Source: an uncultured Planctomycetaceae bacterium
GTDB taxonomy: Bacteria; Planctomycetota; Planctomycetia; Planctomycetales; Planctomycetaceae
Length of the DNA stretch: 15,439 nt
Assembly (NCBI GenBank): GCA_903823545.1
Contig: CAIJTL010000872.1
Location: 1 to 15,439, forward strand
Direction of reading: 5' to 3'
In this document: one piece after another, positions 15,433 through 15,439 of the stretch
Layout: each line of letters begins with the position of its first letter
How positions within the stretch are numbered: position 1 is the first letter of the stretch
Notes under the pieces: generated by a model
Database searches by the model: none
What the model saw: the letters and a program-made list of their open reading frames with translations, nothing else
Told to the model about the DNA's origin: nothing
Translations under genes and position numbers: made by a program

Positions 15433-15439
15433 ACAACGC

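Noticed and set aside
15250..15439. Possible small gene upstream of pepT (a 16-codon frame beginning MAKKFVVAM on the minus strand)
   Set aside because: It has no ribosome binding site, is very short and lies in repeat-bearing DNA.

Overview
The window looks like a chromosomal segment of a large-genome planctomycete. The clearest marker is the 2384-residue surface protein. It has a planctomycete-type N-terminus (LEARQVLSA, a variant of the LEPR-XLL export motif), a long Ig-like/cadherin-like repeat stalk and C-terminal RTX repeats. Other hints are a YfbK-type VWA protein paired with an ECF sigma factor, and several different families of palindromic repeats scattered between and even inside genes. 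The taxon is inferred from gene style, since no rRNA or marker gene is present.

Layout. 1-275 (-) is the start of a Wza-like polysaccharide export lipoprotein, cut by the window edge. Divergent from it, 532-1287 (+) encodes a polysaccharide deacetylase/DUF2334-like protein, so the left end is probably the edge of an exopolysaccharide locus. A strong hairpin (1320-1370) separates that gene from a convergent two-gene unit on the minus strand: an ECF sigma factor (4764-4255) followed by a membrane-anchored VWA protein (4155-1399) with an anti-sigma-like N-terminus. A 562-bp gene-free leader rich in inverted repeats (4765-5326) divides this unit from the divergent giant adhesin-like gene (5327-12481, +). 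That gene ends at a near-perfect 19-bp-stem terminator, which probably also serves the converging serine hydrolase gene (13798-12608, -). Upstream of the hydrolase on the same strand is pepT, tripeptidase T (15195-13945, -), with an 87-bp palindrome between the two. The last 240 bases hold no convincing gene and end in another repeat.

How the genes may work together. The sigma factor and the VWA protein look like one regulatory pair, with the VWA protein as membrane anchor or sensor and the sigma factor as output. The polysaccharide genes and the giant protein are cell-surface functions. PepT and the secreted serine hydrolase are ordinary peptide-turnover or hydrolytic genes. A link between the sigma/VWA pair and the adjacent surface protein is possible from position only.

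Most notable points: two apparent dispersed palindromic repeats lie in frame inside the VWA gene; the adhesin stalk contains a tandem duplication of a three-domain (~0.9 kb) unit; it has EF-hand-like loops in both copies of the middle domain; it carries recurrent GGEG-type glycine/acid inserts; and it has exactly two cysteines, both in one domain.
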